From: Nocardia sp.
GTDB lineage: Bacteria; Actinomycetota; Actinomycetes; Mycobacteriales; Mycobacteriaceae
Direction: 5' to 3'
Assembly (NCBI RefSeq): GCF_025465275.1
Contig: NZ_JAODNK010000049.1
Coordinates: forward strand, 1 to 61,641
DNA length: 61,641 bases
How positions within the stretch are numbered: the first letter of the stretch is position 1; every line of letters starts with the position of its first letter. The notes below the pieces were generated by a model. It saw only the letters and a program-made list of their open reading frames with translations. It searched no databases and was not told where the DNA came from. Made by a program: the position numbers and the translations under genes. This document shows, in pieces, positions 16,690 to 25,700 of the stretch.

Positions 16690-18108
16690 GTGGATCAAAT
16701 CCTGTATTGGAACGCGGTGGCGCTGGAGTCGGACCGCATGGCGCACACCGAGATCACACCCGCGGAACGCGGGTCACGCGGTCCAGTGGGCAGTTCGCGG
16801 GCGCTCGCGATCGTGCACCTTGCCATGCACGACGCCTACTTCAGCATTATCGGCGCGGCGCACGGGACCTGGCTCACGGCGCCGCCGGTGGCGGCCAATG
16901 GGTCCGCCTTCGAATCCGCCGTCGCGGTTGCGGCGCATACGACGCTGACCGCGCTGTATCCGGCGCAGACCGCGAGACTGGACAGAGCATTGCGGGAGGC
17001 GGGATTACGCGGGCCGGGTACCGGGCGCGGGGGTACGCACGGGCAGGCCGTCGGGCGCGCGGTGCTCAAAGCCCGCGCGGGCGATCCGAGCCTGGGTGAC
17101 GGTGATTATCTTGCGGATATCGTGCCGCCCAATCACCGGCCCGATCCGGTCAACCCGAAACAGGGCTACTACGCACCGCATTACGGTGCGCGTTCGCGGT
17201 GCTTCGCGGTATCGCGGCGGTACACCTTGGATGCGCCGCCGAAGACCAGCGATCCGCGCTACCTGGCGGCGCTGCGGGATGTGCGAGCCAAGGGCATCAC
17301 CCTGGAATCGGTTGCGGCGCAACCACCTCGCTCCGCTGCCCGCACACCGGACGAGACCCTCATCGCGGTGTTCTGGGCCTATGACGGGGCCCGTCGGATA
17401 GGAACTCCGCCGCGGTTCCACAACCAGATCGCCCGGACGCTGGCCGCCGCGCGCGAGCACACCGTCGAACAGAATGCCCGGCTGTTCGCGCTGGTCAATA
17501 CCGCGCTCGCCGATGCCGGAATCCTGTGCTGGGAAGAGAAATACCGGCACAATCTGTGGCGGCCGATACTCGGTATCCGGGAGTACGACCCCGCCATCGG
17601 ACCCGAAGCCGTTCCCGGCCACGATCTCGACCCGGACAGCGATCCGTTCTGGCAGCCGCACGGCGCACCGCGGAGCAATGAGACCGCCATCAATTTCACC
17701 CCGCCGTTCCCCTCGTATCCTTCCGGGCACGCCACCTTCGGGGGAGCGGCCTTCCAGATGCTGCGGCGCTACTACGGCGCTGTCACGGATGGGCCCGACA
17801 CTCTCACCGACGGCATGGGTTTCGTCTCCGACGAACTCGACGGCGTCACCACCGACCATCGCGGTGTGGTGCGCGCCCGGCATGTGCGCATGTTCCTCGA
17901 CGGGCTCTGGCAGATGATGCAGGAGAACGCGCGCAGTCGCGTATTCCTCGGTGTGCATTGGGCTTTCGACGCCTATGCCACCGATGCCCGCGGCGCTATG
18001 GATCTGTCGCAGAACATCGGTGGCGTGCGGCTCGGGCGGGATGTGGCCGACAATCTTTGGACCGGCGGGTTGAAACAGGATCGAGCCGCCGGACCGCGGC
18101 TGCCCTGA
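16690..18108 (+). CDS. Vanadium-dependent haloperoxidase / PAP2-like protein
   Basis: The protein of about 472 aa shows the vanadate/phosphate-binding motifs: FPSYPSGHATFGGAAFQMLR (core SGHA) near residue 345 and SRVFLGVHWAFDAYATD near 420, giving Arg and His at the usual spacing. The beginning (VDQILYWNAVALESDR, then SRALAIVHLAMHDAYFSI) matches bacterial members. GTG at 16690 is preferred with a GGGAGA site 7 nt upstream; the longer ATG version from 16543 adds 49 residues without family resemblance. True halogenation versus phosphatase activity cannot be decided here. No signal peptide is obvious from this start. Confidence 0.85.
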   Translation: MDQILYWNAVALESDRMAHTEITPAERGSRGPVGSSRALAIVHLAMHDAYFSIIGAAHGTWLTAPPVAANGSAFESAVAVAAHTTLTALYPAQTARLDRALREAGLRGPGTGRGGTHGQAVGRAVLKARAGDPSLGDGDYLADIVPPNHRPDPVNPKQGYYAPHYGARSRCFAVSRRYTLDAPPKTSDPRYLAALRDVRAKGITLESVAAQPPRSAARTPDETLIAVFWAYDGARRIGTPPRFHNQIARTLAAAREHTVEQNARLFALVNTALADAGILCWEEKYRHNLWRPILGIREYDPAIGPEAVPGHDLDPDSDPFWQPHGAPRSNETAINFTPPFPSYPSGHATFGGAAFQMLRRYYGAVTDGPDTLTDGMGFVSDELDGVTTDHRGVVRARHVRMFLDGLWQMMQENARSRVFLGVHWAFDAYATDARGAMDLSQNIGGVRLGRDVADNLWTGGLKQDRAAGPRLP

Positions 18109-18109
18109 T

Positions 18110-18269
18110 TCAGGAGTGCGCGGTGAGCACGGTGAGATCCACCGTCTCCGCCATGCCTGTGCGCCGGCCAGGCCGGCTCGGTGAAGCTCCGGGGTTCGGC
18201 GAGCCGGATCTCCTCGGCCGGATTCACCAGCGGCGCACGGAAAACGGCCACCCAGCGCTCTGTGTTCAT
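18110..18269 (-). pseudogene. Short gene with probable frameshift, divergent from marR
   Basis: ATG at 18269 has an ideal GGAGG 5 nt upstream and opens MNTERWVAVFRAPLVNPAEE. GC-rich third positions persist for about 38 codons, then collapse near 18155. From there a second frame with coding bias (MAETVDLTVLTAHS) runs to a TGA at 18110-18112, only 1 nt beyond the convergent haloperoxidase stop. The two halves fit one gene of about 53 codons carrying a single-base indel. I do not recognise the product. Confidence 0.4.
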
Positions 18270-18314
18270 CAGGACCTCCATTTAGTTGCGACGCGGAATG
18301 TTGCGTTGGCAATG

Positions 18315-18372
18315 AACTATCCGATTTGTTCCGCGTGTCAACTATCCGCAAAGCAATGGACTGGTTTAGGCT
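18315..18372 (+). promoter_or_regulatory. marR promoter region with direct repeats
   Basis: AACTATCCG occurs at 18315-18323 and again at 18340-18348, 25 bp apart, upstream of a TAGGCT -10 hexamer (18367-18372) that lies 7 nt before the GTG start of marR. The repeats lie between two divergent starts and could be regulator sites. Confidence 0.45.
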
Positions 18373-18379
18373 GGTCATC

Positions 18380-18853
18380 GTGGATCCCAAGCATCTCTTC
18401 GATGACCCCCGCCTGACCGCCATCGGCCTGCTGTTCGAGGCTCACGACGGTGTCATCGCCCGGCTCGGACCGACCTGGAAGGCCAACGGGCTCTCGGGTC
18501 TCGACCTGAATGCGCTTATGCGGCTCACTCGTTCGCCCGGGCGCAAGCTGCGGATGACCGATCTGGCGACCCAGACCAACCTGTCCACCAGTGGCGTCAC
18601 CAGACTGGTGGATCGGCTGGAGCGCAATGGATTCGTCCGCCGCGAAGCCGACCCCGGCGATCGCCGCAGCTCCTACACCGTGCTCACCGCCGCCGGCGCG
18701 ACCCGTGTGGCCCGCGTCCTCCCCGCCTACCTCGACGGTGTGGACCGCTGGTTCACCGGACTGCTCGCTCCGGAGCAACTGGACGCCCTCACCTCCGCGC
18801 TGCGCATCGTCCGTGACACCGCCAATCCGGAAGCCGCGCACACCACGGAGTAA
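18380..18853 (+). CDS. MarR family transcriptional regulator
   Basis: A winged-helix protein of about 157 aa: LRMTDLATQTNLSTSGVTRL is the recognition region, followed by the wing VRREADPGDRRSSYTVLTAA, both typical of MarR. The start used is the GTG at 18380 because TAGGCT lies 7 nt upstream and no ribosome site precedes the earlier in-frame ATG codons. Such regulators often respond to phenolic ligands and repress adjacent genes; here the divergent neighbour is a broken short ORF. Confidence 0.88.
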   Translation: MDPKHLFDDPRLTAIGLLFEAHDGVIARLGPTWKANGLSGLDLNALMRLTRSPGRKLRMTDLATQTNLSTSGVTRLVDRLERNGFVRREADPGDRRSSYTVLTAAGATRVARVLPAYLDGVDRWFTGLLAPEQLDALTSALRIVRDTANPEAAHTTE

Positions 18854-18889
18854 CCGCGCCTCCCGCGGTGCATCGATACGCTCGGTCTC

Positions 18890-19504
18890 ATGGCGGAGTT
18901 GACGAGCATCCCCGATGCGCAGCGGTGGAATACGAACATCCACTACCACCGGCTACTGGCAGACGCGGTAGGCGAGGCACAAACCGTCCTCGATGTGGGT
19001 TGCGGCGAAGGCATGCTCAGTCGCTCACTGCGCCAACAGATTCCGCAGGTCACCGGCATCGACCTGCACGAGCCGAGCATCGCCCTCGCCCGCGCCCAGC
19101 CCCCGCACGACATCACCTACATCTGCGCCGACTTCCTGACCCACCCCTTCCCGCCCGCCTCCTTCGACGCCATCGTCTCGGTAGCAACCCTCCACCACAT
19201 GGACCCCACCGCCGCCCTCATTCGAATGGCCGAATTGCTAACCCCCGGAGGCACACTCGCCATACTGGGCCTAGCCCGCGGCACCTTCCCCCTGGATCTC
19301 CCCCGAGAAGCCCTGGCTGCCCTCGCCTACACCCCCTACCGATTCAGAAAGAACCGCTGGGAACACCCATCCCCCATAGTCTGGCCCCCACCCCACACCT
19401 ACTCCGAAATACGAGCCCTGACCCACCGCCTCCTCCCCGGCTCCCGCTACCGCCGCCGCATCTACTGGCGCTACTCCATCACCTGGACCAAGCCCGCTCC
19501 CTGA
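18890..19504 (+). CDS. Class I SAM-dependent methyltransferase
   Basis: The 204-aa protein has the SAM-binding motif I VLDVGCGEGMLSRSLRQ near residue 34, motif II GIDLHEPSIALARAQ, an acidic CADF loop, and motif III-IV FDAIVSVATLHHMDP, followed by LLTPGGTLAILGL. The substrate is unknown. TACGCT at 18877-18882 is 7 nt before the ATG, consistent with a leaderless mRNA. The 3' third is unusually rich in Pro and Arg codons, lower in sequence complexity than the N-terminus. Confidence 0.88.
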   Translation: MAELTSIPDAQRWNTNIHYHRLLADAVGEAQTVLDVGCGEGMLSRSLRQQIPQVTGIDLHEPSIALARAQPPHDITYICADFLTHPFPPASFDAIVSVATLHHMDPTAALIRMAELLTPGGTLAILGLARGTFPLDLPREALAALAYTPYRFRKNRWEHPSPIVWPPPHTYSEIRALTHRLLPGSRYRRRIYWRYSITWTKPAP

Positions 19505-19537
19505 TTCGGTCATCGGCCGCCTGCGAGCGCACCGCCA

Positions 19538-19891
19538 TCACTCTGTCGACTTGGGATGTCCTGTGCCGGCGTAAGTGATCCAGGCAGTTCGCCTTTCGTC
19601 ATCCACGAGGTACGAGATCCGGCCGCCACCGGTGACTTCGTATTGCCACCGTTCCAGCGCTGCTCCTTTCCAGTTGGCGGATCCGAGGGAACCCTTCAGG
19701 CGATGGTGGCGGTCCGGGTTGGTTCCGTCTCTCGGGTCGGCACGCATTGCCTCGAACGCTCGCCGGAGATTCGATGGGGCCTGTTGTGCGAGCTGTTCCC
19801 AGCCGGTGGCTGCTTCCGATGTGGCGAAGCGGATTTCGAATTCGGTGTGCAGGGCGGGTGGGGCGGCGCGATCGCCGCGCTTCGGGCTCAC
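19538..19891 (-). CDS. RelE/ParE-like toxin
   Basis: The 117-aa basic protein ends with the RelE/ParE-type core seen in actinobacterial toxins: HRLKGSLGSANWKGAALERW, QYEVTGGGRISYLVDDERRT and WITYAGTGHPK. Toxins of this fold cut mRNA at the ribosome or inhibit gyrase. Its ATG overlaps the stop of the upstream 160-aa gene by 4 bp (ATGA), the usual coupling in such modules, though here the larger partner comes first. Confidence 0.7.
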   Translation of the reverse strand: MSPKRGDRAAPPALHTEFEIRFATSEAATGWEQLAQQAPSNLRRAFEAMRADPRDGTNPDRHHRLKGSLGSANWKGAALERWQYEVTGGGRISYLVDDERRTAWITYAGTGHPKSTE

Positions 19892-20370
19892 TCCTCGGTT
19901 CCCGGTGGCGCTGCTGGGCCGAAATCACCTTCCGGATCCTGGGTGACCAACTTCAGCAGTGCGGGATCGGCGTGGATTTCGGCGGTGTTGCGCCACTGAG
20001 TGAGGAGGGTGGCCAAGGGGGCGAGGTTTTCGAGTGCGGCAGCGCCCTTTGCTACTTCGACGAGTTCGTTGACGAACTGATCTACATCGGCGTTGGGCAA
20101 GAAGGTAATCCACGGGACGGCGTCGGGCAGCACCTCTCGCACCGCGCTGGCGCCGAACTTGCGGACGACGCTCGCCAGCAGGCGCGCGGTGAAATCGACT
20201 ACCGCGCCCTCCGCGTCCAGCTGTTCCACTCGCATCAGTGCCAGATCTCCGGCATCGCGGCGGCGCAGACGCAGGGCGCGAACCTGGTCGAGACGACCCG
20301 TGGTGACGGCGGGCTTGTGTAGTAGCTCGCTGAAGGGGACAACGTCATAGGCAGCGCTCATAACATCCAC
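19888..20370 (-). CDS. Probable antitoxin partner of the RelE/ParE-like toxin
   Basis: A 160-aa acidic protein (MDVMSAAYDVVPFSELLHKP) with a basic patch near residue 30 (ALRLRRRDAGDLALMR) reminiscent of the DNA-binding start of prevent-host-death proteins, then a long alpha-helical C-terminal part that could wrap the toxin. It is larger than most antitoxins and I cannot place it in a named family with certainty. GAGG lies 8 nt before the ATG at 20370; another in-frame ATG follows at 20361. An 8-bp inverted pair (CTACCTCG at 20372, CGAGGTAG at 20407) upstream could be an autoregulatory site. Confidence 0.55.
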   Translation of the reverse strand: MDVMSAAYDVVPFSELLHKPAVTTGRLDQVRALRLRRRDAGDLALMRVEQLDAEGAVVDFTARLLASVVRKFGASAVREVLPDAVPWITFLPNADVDQFVNELVEVAKGAAALENLAPLATLLTQWRNTAEIHADPALLKLVTQDPEGDFGPAAPPGTEE

Positions 20371-20433
20371 ACTACCTCGGATATTGGCGGTCGCAGCAGT
20401 AAATCACGAGGTAGGTGCTTCGCCGGTGAGCTT

Positions 20434-22065
20434 TCAGCCGACTGCGTCTGCGGCTAGGGCGGCTTTCCAGCCGGGGTATTCGCTGAGGTCTTTGGCGGAT
20501 TCGGCGGCGGCGCCGGTGCAGCTGAAGCCGGGGTGCCAGGTGCCGTCGGAGAGTTCTACGGAGCCCAGTTGCATGGGGGTGGGGAGGTTGGCCAGGAAGT
20601 GGCCCAGGGCGGCGGGGGAGAGGAGCCAGCGTTCGGCGGTGATGGAGGCGCCGGGAGCGCCTTCGGGGAGGCGGGTTACGGCTGGTTTGGGTGGGGTGGT
20701 GGTGAGGGCAGCCAGGCGGTAGTTGGGGGAGGTCTGGACGGGGCCTGCCCAGCGGGCGCCGAGGGTGGTGAGTTGGTGTTCGAGGGGCTGGCCGCGGAGG
20801 TGTGCGCCGAAGACGATCAGGTCCAGGGATGGGGCGACCTGGAGGGGCCAGGCCGGGTTGGGGATGGCTGTGGATGAATTCGATGCTGCGGCAACCAGGG
20901 TGGCGATGTCGTAGGCGACTGCGTCTTCGAAGGCTCGGGCCAGGACGGTTACGCCGAAGTGGGAATCGCCGACCGTGCCTGCGGGGACGGCTACTGCGCA
21001 CATGTCGAAGAGGTTGCAGAAGTTGGTGTAGGTGCCCAGGCGGGAGTTCACGCCGATGGGGTCGGCGGCTACCTCGGCGAGGGTGGGATGGGTGGGGACG
21101 GTGGGGGTCAGCAGGGCGTCCGCACCAGCCAGGCTTGCCATGGCCTGTGCGCGCAGGCGCTCCAATTCGGCCAGGTCCGTGACCAATTGGTGGGCAGGGA
21201 TATCGCGGGCGGCGCGGATGATCGAAGCCACGGTGGGGTCGGCGGAGTAGGGGTGGGAGTCGACGAAATCGCCTACTGCGGAATACCTCTCGGCGACAAG
21301 GGCGCCGTTGTACAGCAGTTTGGCAGCGGCAAGGAAGGGTTCGGGATCGATCTCGACAATGGTTGCGCCACTTTCTCGCAGACCGGTGATGGTCCGTTCG
21401 AAGGCGCTGTGCCACAGCGGATCCAGATCGGGGAGGGTGCTGAAGACCGCCACGACGGGTGCGGGCGGTGCGGCCAGTCGCGCATCGGCGGGCCACGGGC
21501 GGTGCGGTGCGCCCGCTGCCATGGCTCCCATGGCGCGGTTCGCCAGTTCCAGGTCGGCGGCGAAAATGGTCACGCAGTCGTAGGAGCGGCAGGCGGGGAC
21601 CACGCCGGCGGTGGAGACCACGCCGATCGTCGGTTTGATGCCGACGAGGCCGTGCAGCGCCGCGGGAACACGGCCGGAACCGGCGGTGTCGGTTCCGATG
21701 GCGATATCGGCTGCACCGCGCGCCACGGCCACCGCGGACCCGGAACTCGAACCGCCGGAGATGTATTCGGGACGCAACGCATGCTCGACCGCTCCGTACG
21801 GCGAGCGGGTGCCGACCAGACCGGTGGCGAATTGATCGAGATTGGTCTTGCCGACCACCACCGCACCGGCGGCCCGCAGGGCGGCGACGGCGGCCGCATC
21901 CCGGTCCGGAAGGTAGGCGTAGTCGGGGCAGCCCGCGGTGGTCGGCACTCCGGCGACATCCACATTGTCTTTGACAGCCAGTCGCAGGCCCGCCAAGGGT
22001 CCTGTCGCGCCGGTAGTTTCGGCGATCACGTCGGACTCGGGGCGGCGGTGGATCCACACAGTCAT
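20434..22065 (-). CDS. atzF: Allophanate hydrolase
   Basis: At 543 aa the protein has an amidase-signature domain with Lys 32 in AVKDNVDVAGVPTT, the cis-Ser loop GGSSSGSAVAVA, and the nucleophile in GTDTAGSGRVPAAL. It also has the C-terminal allophanate-hydrolase domain from about residue 420 (GAHLRGQPLEHQLTTLGA to the end). It converts allophanate to ammonia and CO2. It is the last gene of the operon that begins with the APC permease, 28 nt after the carboxyltransferase gene. Together they form a nitrogen-acquisition route from urea or guanidine-derived substrates. Confidence 0.93.
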   Translation of the reverse strand: MTVWIHRRPESDVIAETTGATGPLAGLRLAVKDNVDVAGVPTTAGCPDYAYLPDRDAAAVAALRAAGAVVVGKTNLDQFATGLVGTRSPYGAVEHALRPEYISGGSSSGSAVAVARGAADIAIGTDTAGSGRVPAALHGLVGIKPTIGVVSTAGVVPACRSYDCVTIFAADLELANRAMGAMAAGAPHRPWPADARLAAPPAPVVAVFSTLPDLDPLWHSAFERTITGLRESGATIVEIDPEPFLAAAKLLYNGALVAERYSAVGDFVDSHPYSADPTVASIIRAARDIPAHQLVTDLAELERLRAQAMASLAGADALLTPTVPTHPTLAEVAADPIGVNSRLGTYTNFCNLFDMCAVAVPAGTVGDSHFGVTVLARAFEDAVAYDIATLVAAASNSSTAIPNPAWPLQVAPSLDLIVFGAHLRGQPLEHQLTTLGARWAGPVQTSPNYRLAALTTTPPKPAVTRLPEGAPGASITAERWLLSPAALGHFLANLPTPMQLGSVELSDGTWHPGFSCTGAAAESAKDLSEYPGWKAALAADAVG

Positions 22066-22093
22066 GCTCGGGTCTCCTGTCAGTGGTTCGAGT

Positions 22094-24280
22094 TCACGGC
22101 GTTTCGGTCAGCTCGCCGGCTTCTCGCCACGAATTACGTTCGTCGGTAAAGGCTTCCGATTGCTTGGCCCGGAATTCCTCGATGGACTCGGCATTGTCGG
22201 TGAGGAAGCGCCGATAGTCGGCCAGCCGGAATTCGCCGTCCGCCACGAGTAGTTCACCGCGTCCGGCGGCCACATCGGAGCGCAGATCCAGCAGCTCCTC
22301 ACCGCTCACCGGATACCAGCTGATGCGGTCGAAATACCGCAGCAGCCAAGGGTCTTCGCCCACACCGGTGGAGCGGTGATTCCATACCTGGGTGGTGCGA
22401 CCGACGAACTGATAGCCGCCGGGCCCCTCCATGCCGTAGATGCACAGGTACGCGCCGCCGATGCCGACCGCATTCTCCGGCGTCCAGGTGCGGGCCGGAT
22501 TGTATTTGGTGGTCACCAGGCGGTGGCGTGGGTCGGTGGGGGTGGCGACGGGCGCACCGAGATAGACGTCGCCGAGACCGAGGACCAGGTACTCGGCGGC
22601 GAAGACAGTGTCGAAAACATCGTCCACCGAGGGCAATCCGTTCATGCGCCGGATGAACTCGATATTCCACGGGCACCAGGGGGCGTCGGCGCGCACACCG
22701 TGCATGTAGCGGGTGATGGCCTCCCGCGTCGACGGATCGTCCCAGGACAGCGGCAGGCGGACGGTGCGGCTGGGCACCACCAGCTGGTCGGCAGACGGCA
22801 GTTCGGCCTCCACCTCACCGAGCAGGTCCAGCAGCTTGCGGGTGGGCAGACGATCCGGATCGGTACGCACCTGTAGTGAACGCACGCCCGGGGTGAGCTC
22901 GGTGACGCCCGGCTCCGCGCGCTCCAGCAGCGCCTGGTGCAGGGCGTGCACGCGGGCTCGCAGCTCCAGATCCAGTGTCATATCGCCGTATTCGACGAGC
23001 AGGCCGTCATTGCCCGCGCGGCGGTAGGTGACGGCGGTCTCCGCCCCGTCGCGCCGGGCCACGATGCCGTCGTCCCCGTCGCCGCCCGAGGACAGCACGA
23101 TCGGCCAGGCGGCCCGGCGTTCGGCGCCCAGCTCGCGCAGTGAGGCCGCGCGATCCGCGCGCACCGGGACGAAGCGCACGCTGTCGCCGGGGGTGAGCTG
23201 GCCCAGCTTCCAGCGGTCGGCGGCCACCACGGTGACGGGACAGACGAAGCCGCCGAGACTCGGACCGTCCGGGCCGAGCAGGATCGGGGTGTCGCCGGTG
23301 AAGTCCAGTGCGCCAATCGAATACGCGGTGTCATGAATATTCGACGGGTGCAGGCCCGCCTCGCCGCCATCCTGTCGCGCCCACTGCGGTTTCGGGCCGA
23401 CGAGCCGCACGCCGGTCCGATCGGAGTTGAAGTGCACCTCGTAATCGGTGCCGATAATGGTGTCGAAGTCGGTGCGCGAGAAGAACTCCGGCGCGCCGTG
23501 CGGGCCCTCGGTGACGGCCAGCTCCCACCGCCGGGTGAGCACCGGCTGATCATCGCCGGGCACGCCCGCGCTCACCTTTCCGGGCACGCCGAGCGCCAGC
23601 GCATCGGCCACCGCGAGCGCCCGCCCCGTTCCGCCCCCGAACTTGCCGAGCGTGAAAGTCGCACGACTGCCGAGGTATTCGGGCACATCGATGCCACCGG
23701 CAACAAGGACGTAGCTGCGCATTCCCGGCCCGCGCACCGCACCGACATCCAAGACGCCGCCCGCCGGAACCAGCACACTGCGCCACTGCCGCACCGGCCG
23801 GCCGTTCACGGTGACGGGTACCGGAGCGCCGGTGACACACACCCAGGTCGGTGCATCGAACCGCAGTGCCGGTCCGCCGAGCGTGCATTCGAGCCCGGCG
23901 GCGCCCTCCGGATTCCCCAGCGCGCGATTGCCCAGCCGGAACGACAGATCATCCATCGGCCCCGAAGGTGGCACTCCCACATGCCAATATCCGACCCGCC
24001 CAGGCCAATCCTGGACCGTGGTCTGCATACCGGGCCGCAGCACATGGACCGTCGGGGCGGCAGTCGCACCGGTATCCGCACCGTCGCCGGGCGTCGAGAT
24101 CAGCTCGTCCTCGGCTACCGCAGCGGAACTGTTCACTGTGGAGGAGGGGCTGTCCGACGTGGGGGAGTGACCCACCACCCTGAGAATGCCTTCTGCGCCA
24201 TCGTGTTTCGGGGCGCGCACCTCAGCGCCGTCTGCGACCTGCGTCGCGGCGACCGTGGGCTCGGGGAGCGTTGCCGTCAT
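22094..24280 (-). CDS. Urea/guanidine carboxylase carboxyltransferase part (5-oxoprolinase/urea amidolyase family), without biotin domains
   Basis: The 728-aa protein has a low-complexity N-terminal region of about 78 residues, a KipA/PxpC-like domain ([20 protein letters not shown], then [18 protein letters not shown]), and a KipI/PxpB-like domain ([20 protein letters not shown], then [18 protein letters not shown]). It ends with the [20 protein letters not shown] segment that in urea carboxylase precedes the biotin carrier. The N-terminal biotin carboxylase and the C-terminal biotinyl domain are absent and are not encoded nearby, so another subunit must supply carboxybiotin. The start overlaps the upstream stop (ATGA). 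Confidence 0.85.
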   Translation of the reverse strand: MTATLPEPTVAATQVADGAEVRAPKHDGAEGILRVVGHSPTSDSPSSTVNSSAAVAEDELISTPGDGADTGATAAPTVHVLRPGMQTTVQDWPGRVGYWHVGVPPSGPMDDLSFRLGNRALGNPEGAAGLECTLGGPALRFDAPTWVCVTGAPVPVTVNGRPVRQWRSVLVPAGGVLDVGAVRGPGMRSYVLVAGGIDVPEYLGSRATFTLGKFGGGTGRALAVADALALGVPGKVSAGVPGDDQPVLTRRWELAVTEGPHGAPEFFSRTDFDTIIGTDYEVHFNSDRTGVRLVGPKPQWARQDGGEAGLHPSNIHDTAYSIGALDFTGDTPILLGPDGPSLGGFVCPVTVVAADRWKLGQLTPGDSVRFVPVRADRAASLRELGAERRAAWPIVLSSGGDGDDGIVARRDGAETAVTYRRAGNDGLLVEYGDMTLDLELRARVHALHQALLERAEPGVTELTPGVRSLQVRTDPDRLPTRKLLDLLGEVEAELPSADQLVVPSRTVRLPLSWDDPSTREAITRYMHGVRADAPWCPWNIEFIRRMNGLPSVDDVFDTVFAAEYLVLGLGDVYLGAPVATPTDPRHRLVTTKYNPARTWTPENAVGIGGAYLCIYGMEGPGGYQFVGRTTQVWNHRSTGVGEDPWLLRYFDRISWYPVSGEELLDLRSDVAAGRGELLVADGEFRLADYRRFLTDNAESIEEFRAKQSEAFTDERNSWREAGELTETP

Positions 24281-24894
24281 CGGGTCACCACCATTCGAAC
24301 CGGCGTCGGGTCGAAACCGTTGCAGGGGTTGTTGATCTGCGGGCAGTTCGAGACCAGGACGAGGGTGTCGACATCGGCGCGCAGGGTGATCTTCTTGCCG
24401 GGCGCGGAGAGGCCGTCGACAATGCCGAGGGTGCCGTCGGGCTCGACGGGGACGTTCATGAACCAGTTGATATTCGAGACCAGGTCACGCTTGCCCAGGC
24501 CCCACTTCATGCCCTCGGCGAGGAAGTTCTCCACGCAGGCGTGCTGATGCCGGGTGTGATGGCCGTAGCGGAGGGTATTGGACTCCTGTGAGCACGCGCC
24601 GGCGACGGTGTCGTGATTGCCGACCTCATCGGCGACGACCGTCATGAGCGCGGTTCCGGTATCGGTGCGCAGGACACTGCCGGTGGTGAGGAAGATATTG
24701 CGCTGAGCCGCGATGGTGGCCTGGGCGCTGTAGCGCTCGGTGTGATCATCGGCGGCGTAGAGCAGGCAGTCCACCGCCTGATTGCCGTGCAGGTCGATGA
24801 TCTCCAGCTGCTCACCGGCGCGCACCACGGTCGACCAGGGCGCGCGGGCGGGGACGGTCTCGTCGAGGACGATGGTGCGGGACGAGGTGATCAT
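24277..24894 (-). CDS. Urea carboxylase-associated protein, DUF1989 (second copy)
   Basis: A 205-aa DUF1989 protein. Visible signatures are [38 protein letters not shown], then [13 protein letters not shown] and the C-terminal [19 protein letters not shown], whose Cys residues probably bind metal. DUF1989 pairs act as carboxyguanidine deiminase in the guanidine pathway of Pseudomonas, converting carboxyguanidine to allophanate; older annotation is urea-carboxylase-associated. It overlaps both neighbours by 4 bp. Confidence 0.88.
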   Translation of the reverse strand: MITSSRTIVLDETVPARAPWSTVVRAGEQLEIIDLHGNQAVDCLLYAADDHTERYSAQATIAAQRNIFLTTGSVLRTDTGTALMTVVADEVGNHDTVAGACSQESNTLRYGHHTRHQHACVENFLAEGMKWGLGKRDLVSNINWFMNVPVEPDGTLGIVDGLSAPGKKITLRADVDTLVLVSNCPQINNPCNGFDPTPVRMVVTR

Positions 24895-25640
24895 GCGAGG
24901 GCCTCCAGAGTGCGGGCGTGCCAATCCAGTTCGGTGTTTTCCACCGCGCGCAGGTATTCCGGGTCGGTGCTCGGCTGCTGCGCCAGTTCCCCGGGAGCGG
25001 ACCACGCCACCAGATCGAGATCCGTTGTGGGAGTGGGATCGAGGGGATGCGCGGCATTGGCGACCAGCACCGTGACGGGGAGATGGATGAGCAGTTCGAC
25101 CGCCCCGCCCGGCCCGGCGCTGCCGGTGGAAACGAGCCCGCCGTCCGAGTCCACCCGCACACCGCGGAAGAAGGAGACGGTCGGCCCGATATCGCGCGGT
25201 TCCAGGCCCTGCTTGACCCCCGCCATCCGCAGCCGGTCCCGGGCGTGCGCCGATGTCCCGCAGAGGGTGTCGTGCCGGCCGGAGGAATCGGCGACGATGG
25301 TGGCGAGCACGCGGCCCTGATCCGACAGCAGCGGATGCCCCGTGCCCAGATACGCCTGCCACGGCACCTTCACCGTATCGGCCACATTCAGCCGCTCCCA
25401 CGGTGATTCGGCACGCAGTAGCAGCAGATGCGCGCACGCGCCGCCCAGCGGATCGGAGAGGCGCACGCGGGTGCCGCGGCCGAGTACGAGGTTGGCATAC
25501 CCACCGGCGGGAATCCGCTGTGCGAAGGTGATTTTCTCCGAATCCACGCCATCCGGCAGGTCGGGGCCGCGCAGGGCCGCCCCCGCCGCCTGTGACCGTG
25601 CATGCGCCCGCGCGCTCGAGGTGTCCGCGGTGTTCGTCAT
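24891..25640 (-). CDS. Urea carboxylase-associated protein, DUF1989 (first copy)
   Basis: The 249-aa partner of the next gene shares the fold blocks: EKITFAQRIPAGGYANLVLG, RLSDPLGGACAHLLLLRAES, ADSSGRHDTLCGTSAHARDR and NVA-type loops, but lacks the paralogue's C-terminal cysteine cluster, so the two likely form a heteromer. ATG at 25640 has GGAAGGAG 5 nt upstream; an ATG at 25655 adds five residues. It follows the permease by about 60 bp and is coupled by ATGA to the second DUF1989 gene. Confidence 0.85.
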   Translation of the reverse strand: MTNTADTSSARAHARSQAAGAALRGPDLPDGVDSEKITFAQRIPAGGYANLVLGRGTRVRLSDPLGGACAHLLLLRAESPWERLNVADTVKVPWQAYLGTGHPLLSDQGRVLATIVADSSGRHDTLCGTSAHARDRLRMAGVKQGLEPRDIGPTVSFFRGVRVDSDGGLVSTGSAGPGGAVELLIHLPVTVLVANAAHPLDPTPTTDLDLVAWSAPGELAQQPSTDPEYLRAVENTELDWHARTLEALA

Positions 25641-25700
25641 TGCTGCTCCTTCCATGCGCCGCCTGCCAGCGGCCGATGGGTATGTCGGATTGCTTGCGGT

